DNA from: Clostridium chromiireducens
GTDB lineage: Bacteria > Bacillota > Clostridia > Clostridiales > Clostridiaceae
DNA length: 64,000 nt
Direction of reading: 5' to 3'
Assembly (NCBI RefSeq): GCF_002029255.1
Contig: NZ_MZGT01000016.1
Coordinates: 1-64,000, forward strand
Made by a program: the position numbers and the translations under genes. Below, piece by piece: positions 1-8,314 of the stretch. The notes beneath the pieces were generated by a model that did not search any database, had not been told where the DNA came from, and was given only the letters and a program-made list of their open reading frames with translations. Numbering within the stretch: position 1 is the stretch's first letter; each line of letters begins with the position of its first letter.

Positions 1-83
1 GTATATATAGTTTATATAATTGTCAACATAAATCATTTCCTATTATTAGTGTTCAAATTTTATGTATTACTAAAAGGTTACTC

Positions 84-621
84 TTAATCATATTTAAGTA
101 CAGCAACTCCTGAATAATTTTTAATATTTCCACTGTTTAATTCAAGTTCTTTATACTCCTTTGATGATAATAACCCTGACGCCGATATGAATTTATCAAT
201 CTTGGCAAATGCGAGACCGATTATCCCTAATGCTTTTATTCTGTAGTGCATAGGTATAATTACTATTGGATTTAACTGCTTAACTACATCAACTGCATCG
301 AAGGCATCTATTGTAAATTCCCCACCTACAGGAATAAGCAGTATGTCTACATAACCTATTTCCTCCACAAGATTGAAATCCAAAATATGTCCTAAATCAC
401 CGCAGTGACAAACATTTATTCCATCAATTATGAAGTTATATATAATATTTTTCCCCTTCTTGGCTCCTGAGACTTTATCATGAAATGTTCTCACACGTTT
501 TATCTCTATGCCATGTTCTGAAAAACTACCAGTTTCGTTTAAGTGTACAAAATTGCACTTTACCGCATTTATATAATTATGATCAATATGATCATGACTG
601 CCCAAACCATTTAATTTTCAT
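84..621 (-). pseudogene. UlaG-like MBL-fold metallo-hydrolase, internal deletion
   Basis: The readable C-terminal part has the metal-binding motif HDHIDH, a later PMHYR histidine and the MBL beta-sandwich pattern of the UlaG-like (COG2220) hydrolases. These are normally about 210-230 residues; about 170 are left here. A good AAGGAG site precedes an ATG at 619-621 that opens MKIKWFGQS, the typical family N-terminus, but this frame meets TGA at once. The motif-bearing part continues in another frame from the same bases. About 45-50 residues between the first strand and the HxHxDH motif are missing. A TTG at 605 could start the remainder, but it would lack the first strands, so I call it a pseudogene. 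What it once hydrolysed cannot be told. Confidence 0.75.
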
Positions 622-1006
622 TTAAATCACTCCTTGTATTTATTTTAACCATATAAAGTCTAATGTTAGCCCTAATAAACGAAGTTCTACCCATAATACA
701 TTCTTCACCTTATTTGACTTCATAATAAATATTAATAAAAAACATTTCATACTTTTTAAAATAATATTAAACTATATTTTATAGTTTACAAGGTATAAAT
801 ATGGTTAATAATTATATTTTATAATGTTAAATTATTCTTAAGAAATGGAATTACAATGAGTTATATACTTATGCAAAAGCAGAATTTACCAATAAAAAAA
901 TCATTCAAGCTGCTTTTTCATCGGTTGACTTTAAGAAGCCTTTTACATGGCTTCGTTTCCTTATATTTCTTTGGATATTTTCACGGTGAAAAAATTATTA
1001 TATAAA
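622..1006. other. Intergenic, no gene seen
   Basis: AT-rich stretch between two minus-strand genes. The only structure seen is a small hairpin at 935-954 (GAAGCC, 8-nt loop, GGCTTC), placed as a weak terminator for the pyridoxamine-oxidase-like gene that ends at 1007. Confidence 0.5.
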
Positions 1007-1408
1007 CTAAAATTCTATCTTTTTAGGTGGCATTCCTGAAAAATCTGAAATTGTTGCGATACCATGTTCAATATAGAATACCTTAAAAATAGGATTATCT
1101 GGCGATTTATATCCTATTCTTACGGGTTCATAGACATTAAGCACTTTTGATTTAATACCTATATCCTCACAAAATTTTATTTCCCCTCGTACCCTTACTG
1201 TTACCATATCTTTTGTAGTAACTGAATACTCTACATATGGAGTAACTATCATTTGTCTGTATACTTCTTTCATACTATTTGTACAAAAATATAGTTTACC
1301 TTCGTCCTCTAACATAAAACCAAAGGGTCTTACTCTTGGCTTTCCCTCATCTACTGTCGCAAGATATCCATTTACATTTTCTTTTAAAAGTTTAATTACT
1401 TCCTTCAT
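1007..1408 (-). CDS. PPOX-fold (pyridoxamine 5'-phosphate oxidase family) flavin-binding protein
   Basis: A 133-residue single-domain split-barrel protein. The N-terminal pattern NVNGYLATVDEGKPRVRPF, then LYFCTNSMKEVYRQM and a strand VTVRVRGEIKF, are characteristic of small FMN-binding PPOX-family proteins. The usual length of the class is 125-150. It is divergently transcribed from an HxlR regulator 124 bp away, a common pairing in Clostridia that suggests the regulator controls it. The substrate is unknown; such proteins are reported as flavin or F420/haem-binding reductases, and real PNPOx activity is unlikely. Confidence 0.85.
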   Translation of the reverse strand: MKEVIKLLKENVNGYLATVDEGKPRVRPFGFMLEDEGKLYFCTNSMKEVYRQMIVTPYVEYSVTTKDMVTVRVRGEIKFCEDIGIKSKVLNVYEPVRIGYKSPDNPIFKVFYIEHGIATISDFSGMPPKKIEF

Positions 1409-1532
1409 TCTTATATACCTCTTTTAATTTATTATAGGTATAATAATAGTATCATCGATTATTTATTACAAGTACGCATATTTATATTACATAGTCATGT
1501 AAAACAGACTATTATGAAAAGAGGCGATTTAT

Positions 1533-1925
1533 ATGGACAATAATTCTCATATATGTCCTGTTACAATTACACAAAATGTACTTATGGGGAAATGGAAACT
1601 TACAATTCTATGGATTCTTCATAATAAGATAAGGCGTTTCAATGAACTTGAAAAACTTATACCATCAATTTCACATGGTGTTCTTGCACAACAACTAAAG
1701 GAACTTGAACGTGATAGACTCATACACAGAAAGGTGTATGGAGAAGTGCCACCAAAAGTTGAATACTCATTAACAGAAATTGGAGTAAGTTTCATTCCTG
1801 TGATGTCTCAAATTATGGAGTGGGGTGTTGGATATATCAAAAAAACATCTACCTGTAATATTGATATTTGTATGAAGAATGATTTTCCTTGCAATAAGTG
1901 CCACGGAATGCTAAATGTAGATTAA
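1533..1925 (+). CDS. HxlR-family winged-helix transcriptional regulator
   Basis: 130 residues. CPVTITQNVLMGKWKLTIL is the HxlR N-terminal signature with the conserved Cys, followed by a winged helix (RRFNELEKLIPSISHGVLAQ, recognition helix LAQQLKELERDRLIHR, wing VPPKVEYSLTEIG). The C-terminus holds a second cysteine cluster (CNIDICMKNDFPCNKCHG), longer than in most HxlR proteins and possibly metal- or redox-sensing. A GAGGCG ribosome site precedes the ATG. It probably regulates the divergent PPOX gene. The family senses aldehydes, disulfide stress or quinones; the signal here is not known. Confidence 0.9.
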   Translation: MDNNSHICPVTITQNVLMGKWKLTILWILHNKIRRFNELEKLIPSISHGVLAQQLKELERDRLIHRKVYGEVPPKVEYSLTEIGVSFIPVMSQIMEWGVGYIKKTSTCNIDICMKNDFPCNKCHGMLNVD

Positions 1926-2344
1926 TTTATAGATGTTTTAATAATATATGAGAGATATTTTGGGAATACATACGTTAATATAGATGAAAGCGATAGAAAG
2001 CTTTGCATTTATATTAATGGGTGCTGATATTTAACGCTTAGTGTCCAAAGTACTAAGCATTTCTTATTATTAATAACAGAAAGCCAGTGATATCAACGGA
2101 TTAAGTAAAAGTCACGTCATTTATGGTACGGTTCACCCTTAATTATCCTAAACTGCATTTACAATTCAAGCACTATATCTACTGACGTCTACTTTCCAAC
2201 ATATATATAATAAAAAATGAGGTCATCAAGTCATAATCCGTGAATTTTTTTAATTTTATTGATTCCTTATTTAAGAGAAATGTGAAATACAATTATTGAT
2301 TTCTTATATTTAGATAAACAGATTCTGCTACTTACACATTATAA
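1926..2344. other. Intergenic with hairpins and a repeat fragment
   Basis: No coding potential seen. A hairpin lies at about 1976-2018 (TTAATATAGATGAAAGC pairing with GCTTTGCATTTATATTAA), and a second at about 2036-2059 (GCTTAGT, 9-nt loop, ACTAAGC), likely acting as terminator for the HxlR gene. A repeat fragment at 2115-2151 also occurs at 5766-5803. Confidence 0.45.
2115..2151. repeat. Dispersed repeat, copy 1
   Basis: About 37 bp beginning ACGTCATTTATGGTACGGTT and ending in TTAATTATCCTAAA. It matches 5766-5803 with about three differences. The copies flank unrelated genes, so this looks like a small dispersed repeat or the relic of a mobile element. No transposase is nearby. Confidence 0.6.
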
Positions 2345-2848
2345 TTACACAAAAATTTTATTGAATACTTTATGAAATATAACACTAAATACACTCGGTA
2401 AAAATGAGTATATTAATCCTGTTATAATCGATAATGCTAATATATCCATTGTCATCATATTTCTGATATATATTTTAAAGAATGCTAATACTGATATTAC
2501 ACCAAATATTAATCCTGTAAATAATCCAGGTGATATTCTTCGATCTCTAATTGTATATATTACATGATCAAAACAATTTATAAGCCCCCAAACTATTATT
2601 CCTACACCCAGAAATAATAACTTATTTCCTGCAAAATGAAAACTAAAAAATCCTATTAATAGAAATGGCAAATAGAAAAATAAGTTGTTTGCCATCCAAT
2701 GTCCATAAGTCATTTTTTCTGGAATCCACTCATGTTCCTTCATCCAGGTAGGAAAATCACCCAATGCTTCCTCCAACAAGTGAAAAGGAATATAAGTAAT
2801 TATTATACTTGCCATGAAATACTGAATATTATAATTTAATAAATTCAT
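2345..2848 (-). CDS. HXXEE domain membrane protein
   Basis: 167 residues, mostly hydrophobic, with about five predicted membrane helices. It carries the name-giving HLLEE (H-x-x-E-E) motif near residue 23 and a second polar motif at HWMANN; an NCFDHV histidine follows. This matches the HXXEE family (Pfam PF13787) of uncharacterised integral membrane proteins, whose conserved His/Glu suggest metal or enzymatic chemistry in the membrane. It stands alone, with no operon partner. Function unknown. Confidence 0.8.
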   Translation of the reverse strand: MNLLNYNIQYFMASIIITYIPFHLLEEALGDFPTWMKEHEWIPEKMTYGHWMANNLFFYLPFLLIGFFSFHFAGNKLLFLGVGIIVWGLINCFDHVIYTIRDRRISPGLFTGLIFGVISVLAFFKIYIRNMMTMDILALSIITGLIYSFLPSVFSVIFHKVFNKIFV

Positions 2849-3074
2849 AGAATCACCCCATTGATATAATATTTACATTTATAAATTGAACATGATCTAA
2901 ATCAACAGAATTATTATAATCTGCATGATTCCTCTTTACTTCAAATTCTCTCCAATTTCTAAGAAAATCATTTTAAAGTCAAATGTTACGACTTAACTTC
3001 ATATTGTATTAAACTAATGTACTTGTCATTTTGACTTTTTTATTTCAAGGTTAGAGCCTAACATATATTCTTAA

Positions 3075-3878
3075 CTACAATATAAACTTTTCAATAGCTC
3101 TTGCCACTCCATCATTATCATTATCTGATGTTACATACTTAGCTATATCTTTAAGTTCATCAATAGCATTTCCCATTGCAATTCCAAGACCGGCATAAGT
3201 TATCATTTCAATATCATTTGCTTGGTCCCCAATGCATATTATTTCTTCTTTTTTAATCCCTAATTTTTCTGCTAAAACATTCACGCCATAGCCTTTATTA
3301 CATTCTTTATTCATAACTTCTAGAACTATTGGCATGGTTTGTACCACATTATATTCACTATAAAATTCTTCAGGTATTTCAAGGATTTTTTTTGAAAGTA
3401 CTTCCTCAGTCTGAGAAAATAGTATCTTTGTAATCTCATCTTCTTCTTCAATATCTGAGTTAAAATCAAGAATTTTTACAGTGTTTCCAACATATTCTTT
3501 TTCAAACTTCGTGAATTCATTTTCCTCTGCTGAAATAGCACCATTATGAGTATATGCAATCATATTAAGTCCAATCTTTTTACTTAAGGCATGCGCTTTT
3601 ACTAAGTCTCTACCGTTTAATCCTTTATAAGCTATACATTCAAAATCATTAGTTCTATATATGGTTCCCCCATTATTTGCAATTAAGTACTGATTTTCTC
3701 CTCGTAGCTTAACTTCATCTAAAAAATTATCCAAACCTTTTAGACCTCTTCCAGAGGTTATAACAACCCTAACACCTTTTTCCATAGCTTTTTTAATTGC
3801 TTCTTTATTTCTCTTTGAAATAGTTCTATTACTATTCAGTAATGTTCCATCCATATCAACCGCTAATAGCTTGTACAT
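3075..3878 (-). CDS. Cof-type HAD-IIB phosphatase
   Basis: 267 residues, the usual size for the Cof family. All four HAD motifs are visible: DMDGTLLNS at the N-terminus (nucleophile and acid/base Asp), VVITSGR (motif II Ser/Thr), Lys in NKECNKGYGV (motif III), and IGDQANDIEM near the C-terminus (motif IV). The large C2b cap lies between motifs II and III. Such cytoplasmic enzymes dephosphorylate sugar phosphates and related small phosphates. It is divergent from a DeoR regulator 320 bp away, whose family responds to sugar phosphates, so control by it is plausible. Confidence 0.92.
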   Translation of the reverse strand: MYKLLAVDMDGTLLNSNRTISKRNKEAIKKAMEKGVRVVITSGRGLKGLDNFLDEVKLRGENQYLIANNGGTIYRTNDFECIAYKGLNGRDLVKAHALSKKIGLNMIAYTHNGAISAEENEFTKFEKEYVGNTVKILDFNSDIEEEDEITKILFSQTEEVLSKKILEIPEEFYSEYNVVQTMPIVLEVMNKECNKGYGVNVLAEKLGIKKEEIICIGDQANDIEMITYAGLGIAMGNAIDELKDIAKYVTSDNDNDGVARAIEKFIL

Positions 3879-3918
3879 ATTTTTCCTCCTACAATTCTCT
3901 CTTTAGATTATTTATTAA

Positions 3919-3969
3919 TTAGGCATCTTAAAAAACGGCTTATTACAACTATTTTTTAAAGATGCCTAA
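3919..3969. repeat. AGGCATCTT-type hairpin in the HAD/DeoR intergenic region
   Basis: TTAGGCATCTTAAAAAA pairs with TTTTTTAAAGATGCCTAA across a 16-nt loop. It lies upstream of both divergent genes, so it is not a simple terminator for either. The core AGGCATCTT/AAGATGCCT recurs at 21611-21666. Confidence 0.6.
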
Positions 3970-4063
3970 ACATATAAAATATTACGCTAGGCATTACCCT
4001 ATAACGCTAAATTATAACTTATTTAAAAATACTTCATCGGCTAAGTTTATTTATTATCACTTT

Positions 4064-4077
4064 TTATCATTTGATAA
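4064..4077. promoter_or_regulatory. Candidate operator palindrome
   Basis: TTATCATTTGATAA is a perfect palindrome in the divergent region between the HAD and DeoR genes. Further TTATCATT-like words follow (around 4082-4092). A candidate -10 (TATAAT) for the DeoR gene lies at 4146-4151, with only a weak -35. It may be an operator for the DeoR protein; this is inference from position and symmetry. Confidence 0.35.
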
Positions 4078-4198
4078 CTTTCATTATCATTATATAACGT
4101 TTTTAACCTCGATTCAAGATATTTTATAAAATTAAAGAATAATGTTATAATATTAATCAATAACAATACTAAACGATAATGATTGGTGAGGTGCCTAA

Positions 4199-4960
4199 AT
4201 GTTTACTGAAGAAAGACTAGAACATATTTTAAATATACTTAATAAAAATGGTAGAGTAAAAGTAAAAGAACTAAGTGAACAATTTAATGTTTCAGAAGGC
4301 ATGATAAGAAAGGATTTACAAAGGTTAGAGAAAGAAGGGGTTCTTCAAAGGACCTATGGCGGAGCTATGCTAAATAGAAAGATTTCTAAGTCCAGCTCTA
4401 TAAATACTAGAATGACAGTTAACTTAAGTAGCAAGGAGTTAATCTCCAAGAAAGCTTTTGATCTTATAGATGATGGAGATGTGATTTTTTTAGAGTCCTC
4501 AAGTATAAATTTTTTTCTAGCTAAACTAATAGCTAATAGTACAAAGAAGATAACTCTGGTAACTAATATGTCCATAATTCCACCACTTTTCAATGACAAT
4601 GAAACTGTTATATTAATATGTATAGGCGGTGTATATGATAAAAGAGACGGAGGCGTTCTAGGATCGGAAGCAATTAAGAGTATATCCAAATATACTTTTA
4701 ACAAAGGTTTTTTAGGAAGTTCAGGCGTGAATTTAATCACTAATAGCGTAGGTACTGTTATGTTAGAAGATGGTAACATAAAAGAACTTATAGTTTCTAA
4801 TAGTAAAGAAGTCTTTTTGCTTGTTGAAACAGAAAAGTTTAATTTAGATAGCCCCTATCGATTTGCTAATATAGATGAATTCGATGCTATAATTACCGAT
4901 TCAAACATTACCGATGATATTAAAGAAAAATTGAATAATTTAACTGTTAAGTTAATATAA
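4199..4960 (+). CDS. DeoR/GlpR-family transcriptional repressor
   Basis: 253 residues, standard for the family. The N-terminal HTH has the DeoR signature (FTEERLEHILNILNKNGRV, then VKELSEQFNVSEGMIRKDLQ, LEKEGVLQRTYGGA). The C-terminal DeoRC sensor shows DDGDVIFLESSSI, TLVTNM and an IGGVY loop; these loops normally bind a phosphorylated sugar. The first ATG follows a GGTGAGGTG ribosome site. It probably represses the divergent HAD phosphatase gene and/or itself. Confidence 0.92.
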   Translation: MFTEERLEHILNILNKNGRVKVKELSEQFNVSEGMIRKDLQRLEKEGVLQRTYGGAMLNRKISKSSSINTRMTVNLSSKELISKKAFDLIDDGDVIFLESSSINFFLAKLIANSTKKITLVTNMSIIPPLFNDNETVILICIGGVYDKRDGGVLGSEAIKSISKYTFNKGFLGSSGVNLITNSVGTVMLEDGNIKELIVSNSKEVFLLVETEKFNLDSPYRFANIDEFDAIITDSNITDDIKEKLNNLTVKLI

Positions 4961-4980
4961 AGTTAAAAATATAGCTTAAT

Positions 4981-5014
4981 GTATGCTTTCTTTGAGATCC
5001 AAAAGAAAGCATAC
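4981..5014 (+). terminator. Hairpin after the DeoR gene
   Basis: GTATGCTTTCTTT and AAAGAAAGCATAC form a perfect 13-bp stem with an 8-nt loop, 20 bp after the stop codon. No long T-run follows, so termination may be weak. It would also separate the converging MerR remnant. Confidence 0.6.
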
Positions 5015-5100
5015 ATATATTTGTGCAAATCAATTCTATATATGATCTTATCTGAGTTTTATAGCCAAAATATGAATTGTTACCGCGATTATCTGAAAAA

Positions 5101-5619
5101 TTATTCCAACACCACATGCTCCAATCCATCCAAATATTCCTCAGAAAATGTTCCTAACCATGAACCTAATGCACCACCACAAAAGCAAAACATCATATAT
5201 ACAGCATTGTTGCGACTACGGGTGTAGCATCTAATGTAATATCTTCCAATGGAATTAGAAAATTTAATTATTGCTTCTATCCTACAAATATTTTTCTGAC
5301 ATTCCATTTTAAACGTATTTATCTCATTTATTTTCTCTTCAGCTCTTGCAATATGACTCTTTAGAAATTGTATCACCTGACGTTTTCCATCTAAAAGCCG
5401 TCTGTCTATAAAATAAAAATCTGTAACTTGACCAATCTCATCTAAAGTAAGTCCTAAGTCTTTAAGTAGCTGAATCTTTTTTAAACGCGTAATATCTTCG
5501 TTTTCAAACACTCGAAGTTGTCCTAACACTCTATTATCTTTATTTCCTAATAATCCAAGTTCTTCATAGTATCTGATTGTTCTAGGTTATGCCTTGAAGA
5601 ACATATCCGAAATGACAAC
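5101..5619 (-). pseudogene. MerR-family regulator remnant
   Basis: Residues RTIRYYEELGLLGNKDNR followed by QLRVFENEDITRLKKIQLL are an unmistakable MerR helix-turn-helix and wing, followed by a coiled-coil dimer helix. The frame carrying RTIRYYEE is closed by a TAA at 5587-5589 just before it, and no start with a ribosome site lies between. Upstream, ISDMFFKA can be read in frame, like a family N-terminus. The last 40 or so residues (GGALGSWLGTF and on) do not look like a MerR effector domain and may be another decayed gene. I call it a pseudogene. Translation from an internal GTG would give a protein without a complete HTH. Confidence 0.65.
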
Positions 5620-5765
5620 TTGGAAGGCTGTGGAAATGAATATTCTTTAAACTTATTAGAGCCAATCAAGCAAAAGTGATTTCTAATGATTAGGGATATG
5701 ATACGGCTTAGAATACTATTAATTCTCTTAAACCCATTCATATCCATGACTTTAGAGAAAACCTA

Positions 5766-5803
5766 CGTCATTTATGGTACGGTTTACCATTAATTATCCT
5801 AAA
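5766..5803. repeat. Dispersed repeat, copy 2
   Basis: Close match to 2115-2151 (ACGTCATTTATGGTACGGTT ... TTAATTATCCTAAA). It overlaps the stop codon of the next minus-strand gene, which ends at 5794. Confidence 0.6.
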
Positions 5804-6558
5804 TTTTCTTTAATATTATCAGCTACAATTTGAGTCATATTTTTTCTATTCTCTTCTAGCTGAACAACCCTATTTACATTAGCTCCAGATGGATGCGGAA
5901 ATCCCTTTAAAATCTGATTTTCTCTTACAATATCACTTTCACATAACATAAATAAAACTTCCTCTACCGATTTTCCAAGGGGTACTATTAATATATTACT
6001 AGCATTATCTAATTCTTTCAGTTCATCAACAAAATTTTCATAAATATACTTCATTAAAAACTCACTTCTTATGAGCTTTGGAGTGTGTCCTGAATAATTT
6101 TGTCCTTTTACAAATACAGAATAAGGTATTAAAGAAACAGTATGTAACAAATAATCCTTGTCTTCAAATAACTCACTGCAACTATCTATCCTTAAATGCT
6201 TATTAAGTTCCACATCATCAAGCATACTAATTAAATTATTTCTAAGACTTCCACTAAAGCGTGCTGCCTGCTTACACTTATATTGAATTTTTTCAATATC
6301 ATCAGAACTTTCCAATTCACACCTAGCAACAGAAATAGCTGTACTCATCTGCTGAAACCCAGGAGTAATGCCGACTATAAACACCCTTGCCGTAGAATTA
6401 ATATACTCATTGTGAGGTGAGTAATATATTTCAATATCACCATCTTTTTCAATCAATAAATCACTAATCAAAATTTCCTCTTTACTATATTTATCTTTGA
6501 AAGGCAGCTTCATAATTTTATCTTTATAATCATATAACGTTCTCTTCATCTCAATCAC
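5794..6558 (-). CDS. Uracil-DNA-glycosylase-superfamily protein
   Basis: 254 residues. Two UDG-superfamily marks are visible: an N-terminal strand-loop FIVGITPG (motif A, GxxPG) and a C-terminal GFPHPSGANVN (motif B, HPSxxN). The intervening part (SLIPYSVFVKGQNYSG, then ILIVPLGKSVEEVL) fits the fold. It resembles the UDG-like hypothetical proteins often found near mobile elements rather than housekeeping Ung. ATG codons four residues apart leave the start uncertain. It stands alone. It may remove a base or act on modified nucleotides; activity is not established. Confidence 0.65.
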   Translation of the reverse strand: MIEMKRTLYDYKDKIMKLPFKDKYSKEEILISDLLIEKDGDIEIYYSPHNEYINSTARVFIVGITPGFQQMSTAISVARCELESSDDIEKIQYKCKQAARFSGSLRNNLISMLDDVELNKHLRIDSCSELFEDKDYLLHTVSLIPYSVFVKGQNYSGHTPKLIRSEFLMKYIYENFVDELKELDNASNILIVPLGKSVEEVLFMLCESDIVRENQILKGFPHPSGANVNRVVQLEENRKNMTQIVADNIKENLG

Positions 6559-6775
6559 CTAAATACCACATTTATTTTAGTATATTTATTATCTTCATAA
6601 CTTGACGTTATTATTATGATTATGTTAGTTTATCTCCTAAAAAAATAAAGCCTTGCAAGAGGCTTTAAATTATTTATTAATATATTATATAAACTTCATC
6701 ATATATTTACATTTCAAATTTATAAATTGCTTATCATCAACCATTTGTGGGTAGCTTGTAATCTTAAGGTATCAA

Positions 6776-7039
6776 TTATTCTTCTTTCAAGTTATGTTCA
6801 ATTACCTCATCAATATTTTCAAAAGCCAGTCCACCAGCTTCATAGCAATCAAGAATTGCAGTTTCCATTTCCTTAATCGGTATATCATCAAAGGTTTTAC
6901 ACTCAAATCCTTCATCAATATAAGATTGGCATATAGCTTCTTTTAGTTCTTCTATTGATACTCCCTTTTCTTGAAATATCTTTAAGAATAGTTCTTTTAT
7001 TATAATTTCTCTCTCTTGTATACCTAGTTCTTTACTCAA
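6776..7039 (-). CDS. Small acidic hypothetical protein
   Basis: 87 residues from a TTG at 7039, chosen because AAGGGAG lies 8 nt before it. A longer reading to 7090 would lack a ribosome site and add hydrophobic residues. The product (MSKELGIQEREI, then GVSIEELKEAI, PIKEMETAILDCYEAGG) is helical, acidic and soluble. No family recognised. It lies between a UDG-like gene and a long palindrome. Confidence 0.6.
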   Translation of the reverse strand: MSKELGIQEREIIIKELFLKIFQEKGVSIEELKEAICQSYIDEGFECKTFDDIPIKEMETAILDCYEAGGLAFENIDEVIEHNLKEE

Positions 7040-7254
7040 TTTAAATACTCCCTTTATATAAAATTTAAGCACATCAAAGATAAAATTCAAAGATGTACTA
7101 TTATTTAATGAAAAGTTACAAGTTGTAAGTGAAAAGCTAAGAATAAAATCTCTAAGTATTTTTTATAAATATATTTCTTTAAACCCTTTAGGCTTTTTTC
7201 TTAACTTTTCACTAATAATTTTTTATTACCGATAATGATTAAGTGCATACATAT

Positions 7255-7448
7255 ACCAGAAATCAGATACATTTTTGTGCAGCAATCATTTGAAAATAAG
7301 CTGTTGAAAGTTATTAACGGCAGGTTGTTCCGCTTAAGCCTGTCACAATGAATATTGGGAACATGCTTAAGTGGATGCAACCTGACATTTAGAACTTTCC
7401 AGCGACATTTTCATAGACTTGCGAAACAAACATGTATCTGATTTCGGT
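7255..7448. repeat. Long palindromic element, copy 1
   Basis: Outer arms GAAATCAGATACAT (7259-7272) and ATGTATCTGATTTC (7432-7445) are perfect inverse complements, bounded by ACC...GGT. Inner stems follow: TGAAAATAAGCTGTTGAAAG against CTTTCCAGCGACATTTTCA, and CAGGTTGTTCCGCTTAAGC against GCTTAAGTGGATGCAACCTG. Constant boxes of the family are recognisable (TTTGTGCAGCAATC on the left, GTTGTTCC in the centre). It is the most divergent member. Confidence 0.8.
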
Positions 7449-7458
7449 TTGCATACAC

Positions 7459-8181
7459 TTATTCCTCATCTAATATTTCTTCTACTTCTTCGATGCTTAG
7501 TCCTGTTGCTTCTGCAATTTCATCCGTTTCTTCAAATCCCATTAGATCTCGAGCTAGAGAAATCATAAGTTTTTTAACATTCTCTTCAACAGTTGGAGGA
7601 AGATCCGACATATCAGTTAGATTCTCAGTTAAATCGTAATACTCTTCTTCGTATTCCTCTTCCCCTTGTTCAAATAACTTTCTCTTTTTAGCCTTTTCTC
7701 TATCGAACTCACTAAGATATACTAGCTTATCATTACTTACCTCTAAATCTTCATCTGAGAATACAAGCATTCCTTCATCTTCTAACAATTGTGCTGTTAT
7801 CCCTTTACCTTTAATTTTATTTCCTGTAAAAGTACCATCATACACAAAATTAGATCCACACGAAGGGCTTCCTTCTTTTAATATTGCTCTGGTTGCACCA
7901 AGCTCTCTAGCAATTTTTAATGTTTCATAAGCTCCATCTAAGAATTGTTTAGTTACATCTTCTCCTTGATTGCTTATGGCCTTACCATTTCCATTAATAA
8001 CTTCACTTGCTGTATTATTTAGTTCAACTGGATTTCTTGGTGTTGGTAATCCCCCTAACTGCTCTGGACATACTAAAACAGCTTTTCCTTCTCTAAACAA
8101 TTTCATGCATCTATCATTCAGATTATTTTTCCCGCTATATTTACAATTAACTCCACACAAGCATGCACTTATTATGTACAT
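7459..8181 (-). CDS. DUF523 protein, TudS-like, with C-terminal extension
   Basis: 240 residues; the DUF523 core is usually about 150. The core (1-150) has ACLCGVNCKYSG, VCPEQLGGLPTPR and EGSPSCGSN, carrying the conserved cysteines. A characterised DUF523 member, TudS, uses three such Cys to hold a [4Fe-4S] cluster and desulfurises thiouracil. The remaining 90 residues are acidic (EQGEEEYEEEYYDLTENL) and helical and do not belong to the DUF. Thiouracil desulfidase activity is inferred from family only. Its ATG follows a GAGGTGAT ribosome site. Confidence 0.8.
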   Translation of the reverse strand: MYIISACLCGVNCKYSGKNNLNDRCMKLFREGKAVLVCPEQLGGLPTPRNPVELNNTASEVINGNGKAISNQGEDVTKQFLDGAYETLKIARELGATRAILKEGSPSCGSNFVYDGTFTGNKIKGKGITAQLLEDEGMLVFSDEDLEVSNDKLVYLSEFDREKAKKRKLFEQGEEEYEEEYYDLTENLTDMSDLPPTVEENVKKLMISLARDLMGFEETDEIAEATGLSIEEVEEILDEE

Positions 8182-8314
8182 ATGATCACCTCTATTCTAC
8201 ACACAATTAACAACGCAAATCTATTTTAAATGAATTTATTCATCGTAAACTGCACATTTTTATTACCTTAACAAAATCTTACTACAATTTAATGCTAATA
8301 TCAAAGTCTATAAT

